Source: Donghicola mangrovi (GTDB lineage Bacteria; Pseudomonadota; Alphaproteobacteria; Rhodobacterales; Rhodobacteraceae). Taken from it: a stretch of 64,000 nucleotides of DNA. The stretch spans positions 310,001-374,000 of the forward strand of contig NZ_JABCJE010000002.1 of the NCBI RefSeq assembly GCF_013377535.1, in the 5' to 3' direction. The position numbers and the translations under genes were made by a program. Numbering within the stretch: the first letter of the stretch is position 1; each line of letters opens with the position of its first letter. Positions 62,171 to 64,000 of this stretch are shown in pieces. The notes beneath the pieces are model-generated. The model was not told where the DNA came from, ran no database searches, and worked only from the letters and a program-made list of their open reading frames with translations.

Positions 62171-62240
62171 GGGGGCTGTCTGCCCCCTCTTGGGGCTGCG
62201 CCCCAATTCACCCCCGAGAGTATTTTTACCAAGAAGAATG
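62171..62240 (+). repeat. Modular intergenic hairpin element, copy C
   Basis: Read on the plus strand after the thioesterase stop: GGGGG-CTGTCTG-CCCCC hairpin (62171-62187), a second perfect hairpin TTGGGGC-TGC-GCCCCAA (62190-62206), then CCCCCGAGAGTATTTTTACC and AAGAAGAATG (62211-62240). Same order as copies A and B. Confidence 0.75.
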
Positions 62241-62241
62241 C

Positions 62242-62276
62242 AAAAAGGCGCGCCGGTTTCGGGCGCGCCTTTTCGT
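62242..62276. terminator. Bidirectional terminator between thioesterase and pgi
   Basis: AAAAGGCGCGCC-7 nt-GGCGCGCCTTTT (62243-62273) is a perfect 12-bp stem flanked by A- and U-runs on either strand. Confidence 0.85.
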
Positions 62277-62293
62277 TTCGGGGTTCGGGGGCC

Positions 62294-63895
62294 TTAGGCG
62301 TTCTGGACGTATTTCACGAGGCCAAGGGTCGAGCCGTCTTTGCCTGCGCCGTCCTGATCGCCCGAAAGGATCGGGTCGAGGGCGAGCGCCAGTTCTTTGC
62401 CCAGTTCAACGCCCCACTGGTCGTAGGAGTTGATGCCGAGGATGGTGCCTTCGACGAAGACGCGGTGTTCGTACATCGCGATGATCTGGCCAAGGACATA
62501 GGGCGTCAGCTTGGGGTAGATCAGTGTGGTCGAGGGGCGGTTGCCCGGGAACACGCGGTGGCGCGCCTGACGTTCCAGTTCATCGCCGGTCAGACCCTTG
62601 GCAGCCATACGCTCGCGGCATTCGTCCAGCGAGCGGCCGCGCAGGAGTGCTTCGGACTGGGCAAAGCAGTTGGCGACCAGCAGTTTGTGGTGGTGGGTCA
62701 GGTCATCTTCGTGGCCCTTGGCGGCGACCATGAATTCGACGGGAACCACTTGGGTGCCTTGGTGGATCAGCTGGTAGAAGGCGTGTTGGCCGTTGGTGCC
62801 CGGTTCACCCCAGACAACGGGGCCCGCGGGGACGGTCAGGTCCTTGCCATCCATCGAAACCGATTTGCCGTTCGATTCCATTTCCAACTGCTGGAAATAG
62901 GCAGGCAGGCGGCCCAGACGGTTGTCATAGGGCAGCACGGCGCGGGTGCCGTGGCCGCTGATCTGGTTGTGCCAGATGCCGACAAGCGCCAGAAGGACCG
63001 GCAGGTTCTCCGCGAAATCGGCGGTCAGGAAGTGATTATCCATCGCTTCGCCGCCCTGCAGGAAGGCGCGGAAGTTGTCGGCACCGATCGAGATCATGAC
63101 CGACAGGCCGATCGGGCCCCACATGGAGTAGCGACCGCCGACCCAGTCTTCGAAGCCGAAGACGCGCTCTGCGGCGATGCCCCAGTCAGCGGTTTTCGAC
63201 ACGGCCGAACTGAGTGCCGCGAATTGCGCGCCGGTGTCGGTGACCTTCTCGGCCATCCACTTTTGCGCGGTTTCCGCGTTGGTCATGGTTTCGATGGTGG
63301 TGAAGGTCTTGGAGGCCACGATCACCAGCGTGGTGGTCGGATCGCATTTCACCAGCACGTCATGGATGTCGGCGCCGTCCACGTTCGACACAAAATGGCA
63401 ACGGGGGCCGTCCACGCCATAGGGCGACAGCGCGCGGTAGGCCATCGCGGGCCCAAGGTCGGAGCCGCCGATGCCGATGTTGATCACATCGGTGATCTTG
63501 CCGCCCTGCCCCTGATAGCTGCCGTCGCGCACTGCGGTGGCAAAGGCTTCCATGCGGCTCAGGGTGTCCAGAACCTCGGGCATGACGTCTTGGCCGTCTA
63601 CCTCGACGGTGCGGCCGGACAGGTTGCGCAGCGCGGTGTGCAGCACAGCGCGGCCTTCGGTCTCGTTGATCTTTTCGCCAGCGAACATGGCGTCACGGCG
63701 GGCCGCCACGCTGGCGTTTTCGGCCAGCGCGATCAGCGCCGAACGGGTGTCCGCGTCGATATTGGTTTTCGAATAGTCCAGCAGGAAATCACCAAGCGCC
63801 GCCGAGAACCCTTCAAAACGGGTGTCATCGGCAAACAGGTCAAGGATATTGCGGTCGCTGGTGCGGGCGTAATGCGCCTTCAGGTCGGTCCACAT
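62294..63895 (-). CDS. pgi: Glucose-6-phosphate isomerase
   Basis: 533-residue glycolysis/gluconeogenesis enzyme. Both family signatures are seen: INIGIGGSDLGPAM and VFVEGTILGINSYDQWGVELGK, plus the active-site Glu region GEPGTNGQHAFYQLIHQG. Normal length. It is 9 bp after the partial pgl gene, on the same strand, as in zwf-pgl-pgi clusters of Rhodobacteraceae. Confidence 0.95.
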   Translation of the reverse strand: MWTDLKAHYARTSDRNILDLFADDTRFEGFSAALGDFLLDYSKTNIDADTRSALIALAENASVAARRDAMFAGEKINETEGRAVLHTALRNLSGRTVEVDGQDVMPEVLDTLSRMEAFATAVRDGSYQGQGGKITDVINIGIGGSDLGPAMAYRALSPYGVDGPRCHFVSNVDGADIHDVLVKCDPTTTLVIVASKTFTTIETMTNAETAQKWMAEKVTDTGAQFAALSSAVSKTADWGIAAERVFGFEDWVGGRYSMWGPIGLSVMISIGADNFRAFLQGGEAMDNHFLTADFAENLPVLLALVGIWHNQISGHGTRAVLPYDNRLGRLPAYFQQLEMESNGKSVSMDGKDLTVPAGPVVWGEPGTNGQHAFYQLIHQGTQVVPVEFMVAAKGHEDDLTHHHKLLVANCFAQSEALLRGRSLDECRERMAAKGLTGDELERQARHRVFPGNRPSTTLIYPKLTPYVLGQIIAMYEHRVFVEGTILGINSYDQWGVELGKELALALDPILSGDQDGAGKDGSTLGLVKYVQNA

Positions 63896-63904
63896 ACTAA
63901 AAAA

Positions 63905-64000
63905 TTACTCCGTCCAATGGATCACAGCGCGGTCGAGCACCGCTGCGACGGGGGCATCAAAGGGCTCGAGCGTGCGCGCCCGTTCTAGCGCTTCGCGTTT
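63905..64000 (-). CDS. pgl: C-terminal end of 6-phosphogluconolactonase (partial)
   Basis: The last 31 codons of a minus-strand gene, reading EALERARTLEPFDAPVAAVL and ending VIHWTE before the TAA at 63905-63907; the rest lies beyond base 64000. The end matches 6-phosphogluconolactonases (PVxAVLD...VHW), and the 9-bp distance to pgi fits a zwf-pgl-pgi operon. Only the tail is seen, so identity is moderate. Confidence 0.65.
   Translation of the reverse strand, partial: KREALERARTLEPFDAPVAAVLDRAVIHWTE

Overview
This 64 kb window looks like ordinary chromosome of an alphaproteobacterium of the family Rhodobacteraceae (Roseobacter group). The evidence is high-GC coding sequence, tightly packed genes with overlapping start and stop codons, and typical gene content: sqdB next to a GT8 glycosyltransferase, an IalB-family protein, an aspartate-rich HemB, class II DAHP synthase, long PstC/PstA permeases, and pgl-pgi at the right edge. 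I see no phage, insertion sequence, CRISPR array, tRNA or rRNA gene.

Layout. 1-1.9 kb: sulfolipid synthesis (GT8 enzyme and sqdB, minus strand). 2-7.2 kb: cell envelope genes, with a MepK-like peptidase divergent from an apparent ldtD-lpxD-ACP-ketosynthase operon. 7.2-9.8 kb: IalB-family protein, a 425-bp gap with two orphan terminators, and a HerA-like ATPase. 9.8-15 kb: branched-chain amino acid transporter livK-G-F-H-M (minus). 15.2-21.7 kb: PQQ sugar dehydrogenase, GlxA-type regulator, class II DAHP synthase, PAS protein, yicC-gmk-gamma carbonic anhydrase. 21.8-29.3 kb: complete Pho regulon operon phoR-pstSCAB-phoU-phoB with three Pho-box half-sites before pstS. 29.8-30.6 kb: a LuxR solo. 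31-32.7 kb: rpsB-tsf. 32.9-37.5 kb: HupE/DUF4198 pair, pseudouridine catabolism (psuK-psuG), DUF502 protein. 37.5-39.5 kb: patatin-like hydrolase and 3-hydroxybutyrate dehydrogenase. 39.6 kb: a small RNA candidate. 39.8-46.4 kb: orphan peptide-binding protein, entericidin-like lipoprotein, ArsC-like protein, XRE-cupin regulator, acyl-CoA synthetase, FrnE-like protein, Bcr/CflA exporter. 46.4-54.9 kb: mfd, membrane protein, hemB, SYLF lipoprotein, Lrp regulator divergent from arginase, membrane protein, HNH endonuclease. 55-64 kb: esterase, DNA glycosylase, MFS transporter, cimA with an NDUFAF6-like gene, cysS, thioesterase, pgi and the 3' end of pgl.

I find no spectacular new multi-gene system. 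The observations most worth checking are a compact sRNA candidate (promoter, two hairpins, terminator) at 39629-39738 minus; a three-copy modular hairpin element lying 3' of genes (12.9, 60.0 and 62.2 kb); terminators shared by convergent genes and built into the 3' ends of coding sequences; the link of L,D-transpeptidase with lipid A genes; and proteins with altered key residues (LuxR solo, ArsC-like protein, synthase-fold protein without aspartate motifs, PhoR without membrane segment).
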